Shown in pieces: positions 1 to 12,850 of a stretch of 64,000 nucleotides of DNA. Under the pieces are notes generated by a model. It ran no database searches and was not told the DNA's origin. It worked only from the letters and a program-made list of their open reading frames with translations. Location of the stretch: positions 684,954-748,953 of the forward strand of contig NC_031470.1 of assembly GCF_000006565.2 (NCBI RefSeq), given 5' to 3'. The position numbers and the translations under genes are program-made. Position 1 is the stretch's first letter; every line of letters starts with the position of its first letter. The stretch comes from Toxoplasma gondii ME49 (lineage: Eukaryota > Apicomplexa > Conoidasida > Eucoccidiorida > Sarcocystidae).

Positions 1-3000
1 AGATAGAAGGGAAACAAAAACGAAGAAAAGAAAAGAGATGCACTCAGCATGGGGGCCCCAAAAGAACAACAGAACAGGATCCGTGGAACAAAAAAAAGGC
101 CTTGAAGCCGCAACTGAGGATGCGACACCGCCAGTGGGGGGGACGAAGTCAGAAAACGTACAGTGAGGAATGACGACGGAGAGAAGCTGTGAGAAGAAGC
201 GGACATCATCAACTTCGAACTGGACATATTCAGGCAAGACGGCGTCGGTGGGAGAACTGTCTCCTTTCTCCGTGGCGCCTGCAGGCAAGGTCCGCTTTCT
301 TGTCGCGGGGGAGGGAGGAATGCACTCCCCGCGAGAGGAGGGGAGAGGCGACTCCGCGCCGTCGCTGTCTCCTCTCTCCATGTGGAGCAGTCAGGACCGA
401 GGCAGAGAGAACAGAGAGCGAGGAAGACCAGGAAGAAGGAGAAGACGGAAAAGGAGAAGACGGAAAAGGAGACGAAGCCGGAGAGGACGAGGACGAAGGA
501 AAAGGCGAGGAAGACAGCGGGAGGAAGAAGGAGCTTCTGGAAGACCGCGCGTTGAGATGTGCGAACAGAAGAACGAGGGAGAGAAGAAACAGATTCGCGC
601 CCATGTGTAGCGACGGAGAGAATCGCGAGGTCTCGTTCCTTCGAGTCACGCTCGAAGAAGAAAGAGACGACGACGAAGCGCGCAAAGGGCCATTTGCGGG
701 TGCAGGCCAACACCTGCACGCCGATGGAAAGAGAGAGGAATCCCGTTTTCGACTTTCCCCGTTGTTCTCCCCATATCCGAAATGAAACCTTTTTCTCCGC
801 AGTCCTTTTTTCTCTCTCTTCCGTTTGTGGCGTGTCTGCCCCCTCCCGCCTCCTCTGGGCGGGAGCAAGAGACGCTCGACGGCGCGAGTATCCTGGTTTT
901 TTTGGACTCGGAATTTCGTTTTCTCCTCCCCTCCCCTTCCCCTTCTGCTATCGTCCAGAGGATTTTTCACAGGCAAGAAGAACGATGACGGAGACCGCCC
1001 TCATGGCGTCCGCCTCTGCTGCAAGACAGCGGTGTGTGAGCAGTCGGACTTTCGCCGGCTGCTTGGGCTGCGTCTCCTTGGTTCGTTTCGCGCTGTCTCC
1101 TCGAACAAGAGAGAGAGAGAGAGGAAGAAGACGGAGAAGAACGGCCGCTCCTTCGATGTTTTTCTTCTTTCTGCTTTCTATGAGAGACGAAACAGTCCAT
1201 CTAGCTTCTTCCTCCGCGGCAATTTCTCGTCCTGCGTCCTCCCTCTCGTCTAAAAAGTGACCATCTCTCGCCGCTTGTCGCCGTCGCCCGGAGGGGGGAG
1301 ACAGGAGGAGCGGGTCCGAGATGGGAGGCCGCGAATGTCTCCGGCGACTTTTTTCGTTCTTGTTTTCCGAGCGTTTTCTGGAGCCTCCAAATCGCTTTCG
1401 ACACTCGCCTCGCGGAACGCCGAGAGACCGTGGAAGGCTGCGAGCGAACCGCCGCGAGAGAGGCAAAGGAGCCGACGAGAAAACGCGCTGTCGCGGCTCA
1501 GCCGTGCGAGGATATCGTGCAGCCGCTCGGGGTGTGCAAACAATGCAGGACTTTTGGATTTCCTGGAGAAAAATGGACATCCGAGGGAGGCTTGAGAAAA
1601 CAGCGAGATTGAGCAAGACAACGAGATGCTTCCCTCTACGAAAGACGCATCTGTTCTCTTCCACCCATTTCCGCTTCGAGCTGCAGTGCATGACGCGGTC
1701 ACTCCCAGGGGGTGTGGTGACGCGGACCGTCTGCGGCTCGACTTCCGAGTTCTCGAAAAACTGGCTTCTTTATCTGTAGAGAGAGGAGAAAAAGACGTCT
1801 AGACATCTGCAAAGGGACTGCGGTGTCTCAGCGGTGGATTCGAGCCTAACTCCCCCAAGCGTTTCTGGAGCGCCGTCCAAGCCACTGCGCGTACGCTGTG
1901 CGTTTGCCACGGACTTCGCAGGGGTCTCTGCATTTTCCCTCCGGCAGACTTCGCCAGTTCAGCTTCCGTTGCTTTCTGTGTCTCTGGAGAACTCGGGGAT
2001 GTACCTCGCATTTTGTCCTGCCCGCGCATTCTCCTGGGCAACTTCCTGTCGCTCGGCTTGCGCCTGCCGCGTGTGCACTTTCGCTTGTTAGGTGCCGTTT
2101 TCCAGAGTTCTGTGCAGTCACCCAGTGGCGGCAGGTGCCCACCTGCCGTGATCGGGACCGGGGCAGCGCTTTCTGGCCTTTTCTCTTGCAGGGAAATCCT
2201 TTCTTGTTGCCTTTCCGCCGACTTCCACCCTCTGTTTCGACCTGCAGTCGCGCGCTTCCTCGCCACCGACCCGCTGTTCATGCTTTTACCCGCGTCGTTC
2301 CCCGCCCCCCGCGGTCACGAGACTCTCTAGCGAGCCACTGCGGTTGGAGCTCGCGAGCCTCGTCGCTATCGCGTCAGCCACCGGGGCGTTTTTTGTCGCG
2401 GCCTTTCAGATTCTTCGCTTTCCAGAGGGGCAGCGAGCAGAAGCGTCCACGGTTCTCGACTGGGGTTCGACAGACTCCGCTTTCCAAGCTTTTCTGCTTC
2501 TTTGGCGCAGCCTTCCCAGCCGCCTTCCCGTTCCTTTTCCTCTCCCTGAGCAAGCTGTTCAGCACCGCAAGTCTCTGGAAACTCTGAGCAACTGCAGAAG
2601 GCGCTGAACGAGGCGGCACAGATTTTCTGCCGGCGTTTTCCAGGCACCTCGAGGAGGGACTCGCAGCGTCTCGGTTCGCGAGCGTTCTGGAGAAAATGGG
2701 TCGAGGCTAACAAATACGGAGCAAAGAACCACCATTTCGAGGGTAGGACGGCCGGCGTCGGACACGAACGCGCCGAGGACGCAGCGACGCCAGACGAGCG
2801 ACAGAGCGGCACCGCACCAGGCGCTGAGCTTTGCTTCGGAGCTGTTCCAGTCCTTTTCTCCTGCTCGGCCTTCCCATGCGGTCAAGACCTGGGTGGAGGT
2901 AACTTGTGGAACAGTTCCGCTGTCTCCTCTGCAGACGCCCTTCTCCGACTCGAGCCAAGAACGCCGCCTCTCTCGCGCGGTCCTTGGCTGTCGGCAAACT

Positions 3001-3192
3001 TTGCTCCTGAAGCCGCAACTCTCCACGGCCTCATCGTTGCGCGACACTCGACGCCTGGTCGCACAGGCCGCTTCCCTGGTACGAAGAGATCTGGAAGGGC
3101 CGCGTCCTCTTACCCCCCAATTTCTCGACGCAAATGGAGAAACAGCGGAAGACGCGTCGCCAGATTTTCCATACGCTGCCTCCTCTTCTTGA
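1..3192 (+). CDS. Probable 3' exons of an unidentified gene (partial, exon borders unresolved)
   Basis: I do not recognise this gene. Several plus-strand stretches read like protein and are separated by pyrimidine tracts ending in AG. The best last exon starts after the CTGCAG near 2935 and runs open to a TGA at 3190-3192; its residues include LSRAVLGCRQTLLLKPQLS and end in PYAASSS. Other coding-like stretches are near 975-1110 (KKNDDGDRPHGVRLCC), 1400-1610 (EDIVQPLGVCKQCRTFGF) and 2563-2740 (EQLQKALNEAAQIF, FWRKWVEANKYGAKNHHFEG). A Glu/Asp/Lys-rich stretch lies at 390-700. I could not chain them in one phase, and between 2550 and 2740 all three frames look plausible, so this is an inference from composition and splice-like signals. 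Minus-strand frames here also stay open, but the pyrimidine tracts before AG favour the plus strand. The 5' part would lie left of the window. Confidence 0.3.
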
Positions 3193-3856
3193 TCCATCCA
3201 GCATCGCATGTGCACACATATGCTTGAATGTTCATATATATATATATATATGCGTACGTGCGAGTATGCGTATGCATAATTGTGTCTGAGTATACATGGG
3301 TACAGCAGTATAGGTCTGAGTATAATACATGAGTATATATATATATATATATGCTTTTTGGCGTGTGTGTGGCATTCGTTCTTGGGGTAAGCAGGCGACT
3401 GCAAGTGTTCATTCGCTGGAAGTCTCAGACGAGACTTATTCTGGAGATGCGTTTGCGTGTGTATCTCCAGTGACGACGTCGTCCGATCTGAATTACAGGC
3501 GCGCATGCAGTTGTGTTCCCAGTTGTCTGCTTTCGAATCGAGTTTTGCGTTGACCCTGACCGACATGACAGTCGCCTGCAGGGTCTGGTGTCTAGAGGCA
3601 GACAGGTAGGTTTATACATGCATATGTGAACGGAAATGCATAAATGTGTGTGCGTGAGGTTATGCGTCTAGGTGCATGTGTATGCGTGCCTGTCTGTCTG
3701 TGAGTTCATATTTGTATGGACATGTCGGCACTGTAAGCTTTGGTTCAACGGCGCCGGTGTCTCAGGTTTTGTGCGTTGAAATCGCGAAGGCGACTCGTTT
3801 TTTGACTGCAGGTTGTCTGCGTGTTTCGCGCCCATGTTTTTCCCCAGGACGTCAAG
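3193..3856. other. Intergenic / 5' flank of the glucosidase gene with two (TA)n runs
   Basis: No convincing ORF. Two alternating AT runs lie at 3233-3252 and 3332-3353, with TG/CA-rich sequence around 3600-3720. This stretch probably holds the 5' UTR and promoter of the glucosidase gene, but I see no TATA box or other defined element. Confidence 0.4.
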
Positions 3857-6800
3857 ATGGCGAGGACGTCGCGCGTCTGGGCGCCTGCGTTTGCACTGAG
3901 ATGCGCGTCAGAGGGCGCTGAGAAGGCGGACCCAGAGCGGCATGGCGAGAAGTTCTTCTCTGCTGAGTGGCTTCTCACTTGGATTTCGTCGTGGTTTCTC
4001 TTTTCTTTCTGCGCGCCGACGTCGCCCGCGGCCGCGCCCGTGCAGGCCCCGCGCGCGGGGGTGTCTCCTCGTCGAGGCCGGGCATTCACCACCTGGCGAG
4101 TTCTTTGTTTCGGACTTTCCTGGCTGGTCGTTCTGCTGCTTCTGTCGCCGTCTGCGCCGTGTCCACCTCCGGCGTTCTCCTCACTTCTTGTGCTTTTCTC
4201 GCCGTCCTTTCGATGGCTGGATCCCCCGCCAGTCTCCGACTCGCTCGCCGGCTTCAGGGACCCTGCGCGATTTCTCTGGGAGGACGCGCCAGCCGCCGCA
4301 GAGGAGGACGCGATGCACGGAGGTTTTCGAGAGGCCGGCAGACGCGGTTGGCGCGCCAGGATCCAGCGCAGAGGCGAACCTGCGTTCGCGGCTGTCGCCT
4401 TCGCGCCGCACAAGAGACGCGCGCCTGCAGCGTCTCTCCAGTGCTTTCAGGGCGCAGAGGAGAGAGGGCCGCCGGCGTCGTGGAAGAGCTTGACTTTCTC
4501 GTTTCTGCCGCGCGCGACCTTCTCGGTGGCCATAGAGCGAGACAAGTTCAAACTCAGCTGCACGCAGGCCTCCTTCTGTCACCGCTACCTGCACTGGGTG
4601 GACTTGATCGCGAAGAAGCTCCCGCGAGCTTCGGCCTCTGCGCCGCCGCTCTACTCCGTCGACGTGAGGAGTCTTCCGTCGCGCGGTGCCGCGAGGAACG
4701 CGGAAGAGAAGACAAACAACGGACAGGGCCAGAGCCAAGAAGAGGAGCGAGACGGAGCAGACAGTGGAAGTCGAGGGGATGAGGAGCGCAGCCACGAGGA
4801 GCGCAGCGGCGACAGTGTGCCGACGTCCTTTGTTGGCGAGAAGGTGGAGGTGAAGGAGAAGAAGAAGGAGAAGAAGGAGAAGAAGGAGAAGAAGGAGAAG
4901 GAGAAGGAGGACGAGAAGACGAAGGAGAAGAAACACGGGTCGAAGAAGGGAGGGACGGAGAAGAAGAAGCGAACTGGCATCTCTCGATCTCCGGCGACAG
5001 TTGTGGCGTTTGACGTCGTTCGCGGGAGCGACGGATTGCGCTTGGAGGCGCGTCTCGCGGTGTTTGTCGACGGCATCGTTCGTCTGAAGATGCGGGAGAA
5101 GCTGAATGCTCAGCAGCTGCAGCGCGAGAAGGAGAAGACAGAGGGCATGCGCGCGGAGGCGCCGAACGAACCGCAAGACGTCCACGCAAATGTCTTTCGC
5201 CTCGATGAGCGTTTTCGCCGCTATGAGGGCTACGTCGCAGACGTTTTGCATCTCGAGGAAGACCCGGCAGAGGGGACAGAGGACGAAGCGAAGGTGACTT
5301 TCTCGACAAACGCGACGGTCGTGGAGTTCGTGGCGCGGCCGCCCATGTCTGGCGGACACCGCGGAGAGTTTCCTCGCTTCTTCCCTGCCAAGATGCGCGC
5401 GGCAGAGGCCTCATGTCCGCCGACGCCGACCGTCTCGGAGACGTCACCCGAGAAGGCGTCGTCCGAGAAGGCGTCGGAGCCGGAGCCGCGACCTGCGGCG
5501 GCGCTGAAGACTTTGGAGGCGCGGCAGAGCGCGCGCGCCTTCGCCTGGCACCTCGACGGAGAGAGGCTGCTTGTGCGCGTCGTGCTGCAACACTCGCCTT
5601 TCGCACTGCGGGTGTACCTCCACAACAAACTCACGCAAGAGATCAACGAGAAGCAGCTGCTGAACTGGGAGGCGTTCTTGCCTGTGAACAGCAAGAAGCG
5701 CGGAGCAGCCGAGGCCGAGGGACGACAACAGGTCGAGGAGCGCATGCACATGGACGCAGGCGACGCGGTCCCGAATGCGCTTGCAAATACGCGTTCGCAG
5801 GTCCCGGAGGAGCTGCAGGCGGCGGAGGCCGCGAGAGTTGCCGAGGCTGCGACAGGAGCGGGCGTCGACCTTCGCGAGAAGATCAAAGGCTTGCGCGGAC
5901 TCGAGTGGAGCGTGGGCGAGGTGCTCGGCGAGAACGTCGACGAAGAACGCGAAGTCGTGAACGACATCATCATGCCGCTGTTCCACGCAGGAGCCATCCA
6001 CGACGCCGTCGACCTGTACAGACAGGGCGCGATGGAGGAGGCCTTCGACCGGTTTCTCGACAGCAAACCTTTCGGACCGACGGCGATAGGCGTCGATGTA
6101 ACGTTCTGGGGTGCGAGCCAGGTGTACGGCCTCTTCGAGCACGCTGCGCCATTTCCGCTGAAAAGCTACACTGAGCCGTACAGGTTCGCGAGAGACAGCA
6201 GCTGAAGAAAGGCAAACGGAGGGCAGAAACCGGCCGCGGCAGCGACGCGCGACATGCGGGGTCCGGGGGAGCACGGAGAAGACGGCAGAGCGAGACAGGG
6301 GAGAGAGAGGAAATGAAGGCGAAAGACTGAGGCGAGAAAAGAGGGAGACCAAAGAGGAGAGCGGGGCAGGGACAAGGGGACATGGAACAGACGGCGAGCG
6401 ATAGAAATGGAGAAAGAAGAGAGAGAAGGCGAAGTTCGGAACAAAGCCGAGAAGAGAACGGAGAAGGGAGAGAGTGAGTGGACGCGAGAAGGAAAGAAAA
6501 GGAAGTGTGGCGAACGCTGTCCAGGTAGAGAGACAGCAACATGAGGCATCGGGTGATGACGGTAGACGTTTGCTCCCTGTTTCGCCTTTTGTCCTCGCTT
6601 TGTCGTTCCTTCTCCTGTTCTGCTCTGTCCATCCCCGTGACGCCATCCACGAATCGCCTCCGCGCATGAGACCCGCGCATGAGACCCGCGCATGAGACCC
6701 GCGCATGAGACCCGCGCAGTGAGTTACCACCCGCTGTGCGGAGATGCATTTCGTGTCTCCTCTCTGTCGCCTCCTCCTCGTTTTCTTTCATCAGGCTGTA

Positions 6801-7323
6801 CAACTTGGACGTATTCAACTACGAGCTCGACAGTCCGTTTAGCATGTACGCAAGCATTCCGTTCCTCATGGCGATCCACGCGCCTGCGGCCAGCAAGGAG
6901 GTCGGTTTGCGACGGGGATCGACAAGTCGCTTTTTCGAGGAACCGGAAAACGTTCCGCAGCGTCGCGGGAGCTGCGGCGGCGCGGCGTTCGCGTCTCGAG
7001 AGGAGGAACTCCGCACAAAGTCGCCGTTGGTAACGGGATTTCTCTTTCTCAACCCCACAGAATTGTGGGTCAAGCTGAGGTACGACCAAGGCGGCGAAGA
7101 CCTCCCAGAAACCTTCGCCGGATTGAATGAGGAGGAAGACGAAGACGGCTCCGACTCGGTCTCGAAGCGGCAAAAGAGATGTAAGTTCCGAGACGCTGCA
7201 TTCCGCTTCTCACAGAGCCACGAGAGCAGACACCGCCGAAACGACGAGCAGGCCACCGGAAAACGCGCAAGACGCTCAGGACAAAGCACGGAAGCAAAGC
7301 CTATACCCAAGAGTGTATATATG

Positions 7324-7369
<46 letters not shown>

Positions 7370-7419
7370 TATATGTGTATATATGTGTATGTATGTATAT
7401 ATATGTATATATATGTATA

Positions 7420-7450
<31 letters not shown>

Positions 7451-7911
7451 GAGGTTTTGAGTCTGGGGTTCTTTGGTTGATGTGTGTGATCCCGGTTTAG
7501 CTCGACAAAGGAAATATCAGTCGTTCGCGTCGATGGAGTCGATGGATTGGGAGGCATTTCAACAGAAAAGAAAGAAGACCAAGTACGAGGCTCTCAGAAC
7601 ATGGTGGACGGCGGAGGGCGGAATCTTCGACGCCATCATGTTTCTCGGACCGACGCCGCAAGATGTGCATCGTCAATATCACATTGCCACAGGTATGAAA
7701 CATCGAAAAATCCATCTGCATCCATGTCTCTCATGCTCGCGTTGACATAGCCGTTCAACAGTCCGAAGGTGTTGAAGGCATTCGCTGGAATATAGTTACA
7801 CACAGTTTTTACGGTATGTATGTAATTGTATACATGCATTGGGATATTCCCATATAAATATTTATATTTATATATATATCTACATATATACATATGTATA
7901 CATATATATAC

Positions 7912-7942
<31 letters not shown>

Positions 7943-8736
7943 ATATAATATATTATATATAAAATAAATATATCGATATATGTACCGCGGGTCAGGGTCC
8001 GCTGTGAAGTATCCAAGTGCGTGCCTACACGGTTGCCTGCACCTCTTTGACTACGCGTACAGATAAAAATGTTTGTCACTGTGCGTCGCTCGTCGGACGA
8101 ACAGTCTTCTTTTTCCGACCTGCACAGGCGCCACCACGCTCTTGCATGCATGTAGGCATGCGCAGAGGGAACTGGGCCGTCGTAGCTCTACATGCATGTT
8201 CTTGTGTGTGCGAAATTCTGACTCTGCGCGAGGCATGGGCGTTTGACATTGTATGTGCATACGGGGACGCATGCAGCGGTTGTTTACCGCGTACATGGAC
8301 GGCTGTACATCTGCGAATGCATGGCTCCGCGAGACTGCTGTGCGCAAATATCTACGCTTGAGTGTCTTCCGACAGTACGCGTTGGTGGCGATAAACGCAG
8401 GCGCGGATATGCTCATATATGTGGACGGGTGCATGCATGGAAGGAGTCGATCACCTGGATATCTGCTCTTTGAATTTCGCGCAGGCATGCCAGCGATGGC
8501 TCCTCTGTTTGCTCTCGGGAAGCATCAGTGCCGGTGGAACTACAACGATCAGGTCCGGAAATCACGGACTCAGTCTCGCTTCCCGCAGTCGCCTTTCTCT
8601 GCCCTTCTCCAGGAACGCAGTTCGATGTCTCCGTCTCGTATTTGAATCCATAGACACACACTGCGCCCCCCACACTCGTACACACACGCATATATATATA
8701 TATATATATATACATATATGTGCGTGTATAAATACG

Positions 8737-8767
<31 letters not shown>

Positions 8768-11700
8768 GTGTGTATACGTACTTGTATATGTATGCGTATA
8801 CGAACATGTATGACAGGTATCTGCCTGTGTGCTCGGCAGGAACGCGCTTCGCTCCTGGCTTGTCTGCAGATGAAATGGAGTGGATGCGTCTTTCTGTCCT
8901 CGTGCCGGTGCCGACAGGGACGCCTGTGTTTCTCTCTGTTCCGCTCTGAGCTCGCGGACTAACCGCGTTTTGCATGCGTGTAAATGCTCCATATATACTC
9001 ATATATTCGCATTCATACACACTGATACATCCCTATACAAATATACATATATATATATATATATATTTATTCATGCGCATATATATCTATATATCTATAT
9101 CTATATAGATATATATATGGATGTCAATGTGCATTCTGTCACTGTATCTGTATGTGCAGAGTTTTCGATCTGTTGAATGTGTGGTGGCTTTTTTCCAGCG
9201 CGAACGGGGACGTCTTCTCCTGTGTTTTTCTTGATTGCGGCTTTCGGCCTCTTTCAGTCGGGCGTTTTTGTTTCCCTGGAGTTCTTTTCAAGTTTCGCCC
9301 TCCGTGCTTCTATCTTTTTTTCCGAGTTCCTCCCGGACTTGGTTGTCTGTTGCCTCTCGCGTCGAGGTCTCCTCTTTGCCAGATGTCCTCCGCTCGAGGC
9401 AACTGAACGTGGAGAGTGTCTGCGTATGCAGGACAAGCCGAGGTTGCCTATGGAACGCGCTTTCGCTTTGTGGTTCCTCTCGCTCTGCACTTTTCAGGAA
9501 GACGTCTTGACCGTCGACCGCGGCTTCGACGAGCACAACATCCCCTACGACGTGATGTGGATCGACATCGAACACACGCTGGAAAAACGATACTTCACCT
9601 GGGATCCCAAAACGTTCCCAGAGCCTCAGAAGATGATTGAGTCGATCGCCTCCAAGGACCGCAAAGTGGTAGGCGCGAAAGAGGCCTTCGCCTCTATCCG
9701 CAGGGAGACGGATCTCCTTCGCCGCCTGCACATCCACCAAGAAAGGAACGTCTCTCAGTGTCGCGCAGATCTTCTTCGGTGTGAGCTGAGGCCGCGACGT
9801 CTGCAGAACATCTGAATGGATGCGGCCAAGGACACCCTAGTCGCTCGCGTTCCTGCATGGATGCATGCGGCTCGTTGTTGCGGCGGTTGTGGATCTCGAC
9901 TCCTCACATTTTCTCGGATGCTTCGTCTGCGCGAACCTCAAAAACAGCCGAACGCCTTGCTGCAGGAACAGCCATGTCTGCGTATGATGCGGTGCTGCAA
10001 AAGACGCAGCGCTTCCTGTGATGCGTTGCTGGGGCCTTGGCGAGAAGGAATCGACGCCTGTTGCGTTTTCAAGAGCAACGAGATGCGATCCCGGGAACTG
10101 GCTGCGACACCAGCTCCTTCCGGCCACCTGCACGCGAAGGTTTAGGCTTATATTCGGAGCACTCAGGACGCCGCGGTGACTCCGAGGCAGCGCTCGACCT
10201 CGACGTTGGGTCGCTCTCTCTAGCCGTTCACTGCTGGTCTGCTTTTCCCGGTTTTTGTGTTTTCCAGGTGGCTATCGTCGATCCTCACCTCAAGGCTGTC
10301 GCAGACTACTACGTGTATCGCGAGGCGTTGGAAGGGAGTATGCTCGTCCGAAATGTGAGCTCGCTCTTTAAAGTTCTTTTCCCCTTTCTGGGGGCGACCG
10401 TCTGTGACGTGTACAGTGTTGTCCTCGCTGCTTCCTTCAAGGCGGATAGGAGAGCGGTGTCGTGTAGCGCGTTATCCGGCGCTCCATCGTGCTGAGTCCT
10501 TCAGATAAGAACATGTCTGTCTGTCGCTCCTATCCTTCCATTTGCAGCCTTCAGGAGGTATCTTCCACGGCCACTGCTGGTCTGGCGACTCGGCCTACGC
10601 AGACTTCCTCAGCCCCAGGGTGAGCGTCGCGCTGCTCGTTTCTTTCCGGTTTTCCTTTCAGTGGCAGTGCCTCTTCTCCTCGCCTCGTCTCATTCCTCTT
10701 TTCAAGGCTGTGTGCCGAGGTCTCGCGCGCTCCTCATCTTCTTCTCTGCGTCGTGCTGTCTATCAGGTGACGCGTCTCATGTTCACTCTCCTGTTCTCTC
10801 TGCCTTCCTCTCGGTGTGTAGTCATATGGTGTTCTTTTCCTTCTCGTTCCCTCTCTCTGTTTCTGGTCTCTCTCCGTTTCTTGCTTCTGTCTCTTTTTTT
10901 TCTGGCGCAACAGCGAGACACGGGGGCCGGCCCAGCCGTTTGCGGCAAGGGCGAAAGGGGGAACGAACTGTTTTGGATGGTCAGCGCCGCGCGCGCCTGC
11001 GCAGCCATCTCGCAGCTGAGCGCGCCGAGTTTCACTGGCGCGTCTGTGGTTTGTCTCCGCGAGCCTTTTTCTCACCCTCTGTTCTCCGGCGGACGCGAAT
11101 CCGCTCGTGTGCACTCGTGCGTCCTCTCAGACTCGCGAGTGGTGGCGGGGGTTGTACAGCTACGATCGATACAAGTTTTCAACTCCCGATCTCTGGGTCT
11201 GGAACGACATGAACGAACCGTCGGTCTTCAGTGGACCTGAGCTGTCAATGCCGAAGGACCTTCTTCACATGGTACGTCCGTCGAAAGAGACGCTCGTCTC
11301 CTTGCTTCAGACCGATGCATGGCACAAACGTCGGTCTGCTGCAGAGGGGGATCGACTGTCCAGTCTGGTGCGTAGCTGAGGGAGACTTCGCAGCATCGCG
11401 AGGAGAGGGTGCAGATGCACACAGAGAGGAAAGTTGGCGGCCCTCGGGGGAACGAACCGCGGAGCCACAGGCGAAGAAAGGCGCTGCGCGCTCTTGTGTT
11501 TTTCTCTTGTGTTTTTCCTCTCTGCCAGGGTGGACTGTTGGAGCACAGAGAAATTCATAATCTGTATGGGCACTACCACCACCGCAGTACATACGAAGGA
11601 CTGATGCGCAGAGGCGAAGGAAATCAGAGACCGTTTCTCCTCACCCGGTAAAGCGAATCAAACTGTCTCGTTCTCGTCTTCGTCCAGCCTCAAGAACACT

Positions 11701-12805
11701 GGCGGTCCAGGCTCGTGCTTCGAGACTCTAACGCCGACATACAAACTACGCATCTCAATATATATATATATATATATATATATTTTCGTTGGTACAGATA
11801 TATGGATGTACGTTTGTGTGTGTTCACGGACGGCTGAATATAGACAGGGGTCGATCCAGGTAGACGACTGCAGACGCGTAGGTTGTTGATCTGTATCTAC
11901 ATATAGAGGGACTTAGGTTCAGAGATGCAGGCGAGTCGAAGCTTCGTCTGTGCGCATGCATCTGGGCGCGTTTTTTGTTGCGAAAAGGGCAGTAGATCAG
12001 CACAGCCTCTGCAGGCGTCCTCTCACCCGACTCGAGATGCCACTCGACAGCGCCAGGCATTTGGATGAGAGCTGCGTCCACGCATCTCCACTCTCGTTAG
12101 ATGGACCTCGATGCGCCGCAGGCCTGGGGCCTGGCCTGGGCGTTTCTGCCGAGCTCCTTCGAGCTGATCGAAGGGTGCTGTCTCCGTTCTCTCCTCGCTG
12201 CAGGTCGCTTTTCGTTGGGTCCCACCGCTTCGGTTTCGTGTGGACGGGAGACAACCGCGCAGAGTGGACGCACTTGGCGGCGTCGATTCCGATGATTCTC
12301 AGCGCGGCCGTCTGCGGCGTGTCGGCAATCGGTAAACGCAGGCGTCGTCTGATTTTCCTAACTGCTCGACAACGCCCCGACCTGTCACCGCCCACTGCCT
12401 ATGCGCGACAGCACCGAGCTTCAGTACAGGAATGTGTTCAGACACACACAGATCTATATTATTTATTTATATGGCGATCGATATATGTCGATAGATACAG
12501 AAAATTGCGAATAGTTTAAGACTACGTAGGAAGCAATTATACACACGTGCACAGATACATATATATTTATAGTTTTTTTTATACGCGTATTTATACATGT
12601 TTCCAGACTGTGTAAACAGTAGATCAATTTATATATATATATATATATATATAATTATAGTTGTGTTCTTGTGTGCAGCTCCAGCACAGCTGTCGCAGAG
12701 AGAGGGCGAGGCCGGTGGTGGAGAAGAGAGAAGGAAGTTGGAAGAGGGGAGAGGCGGCCGACATGAACAGACAGATTAGTGATACTGCAGAGCGAGCGCT
12801 CTCGC

Positions 12806-12850
<45 letters not shown>

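Noticed and set aside
230..976. Minus-strand 248-codon open frame
   Set aside because: Ser/Arg content comes from base composition; no motif and no splice pattern; plus-strand reading is better supported here.
948..1702. Overlapping minus-strand open frames of 150-247 codons
   Set aside because: They cover plus-strand pyrimidine tracts that look like introns, and have no recognisable domain.
4554..5606. 350-codon minus-strand frame antisense to glucosidase exon 1
   Set aside because: Shadow of a real, conserved exon; Arg/Ser-rich by codon complement.
7276..7557. Tyr-Ile repeat proteins on both strands
   Set aside because: Translations of (TA)n microsatellites; the same pattern at 8562-9020, 28319-28653 and 48314-48627 was rejected for the same reason.
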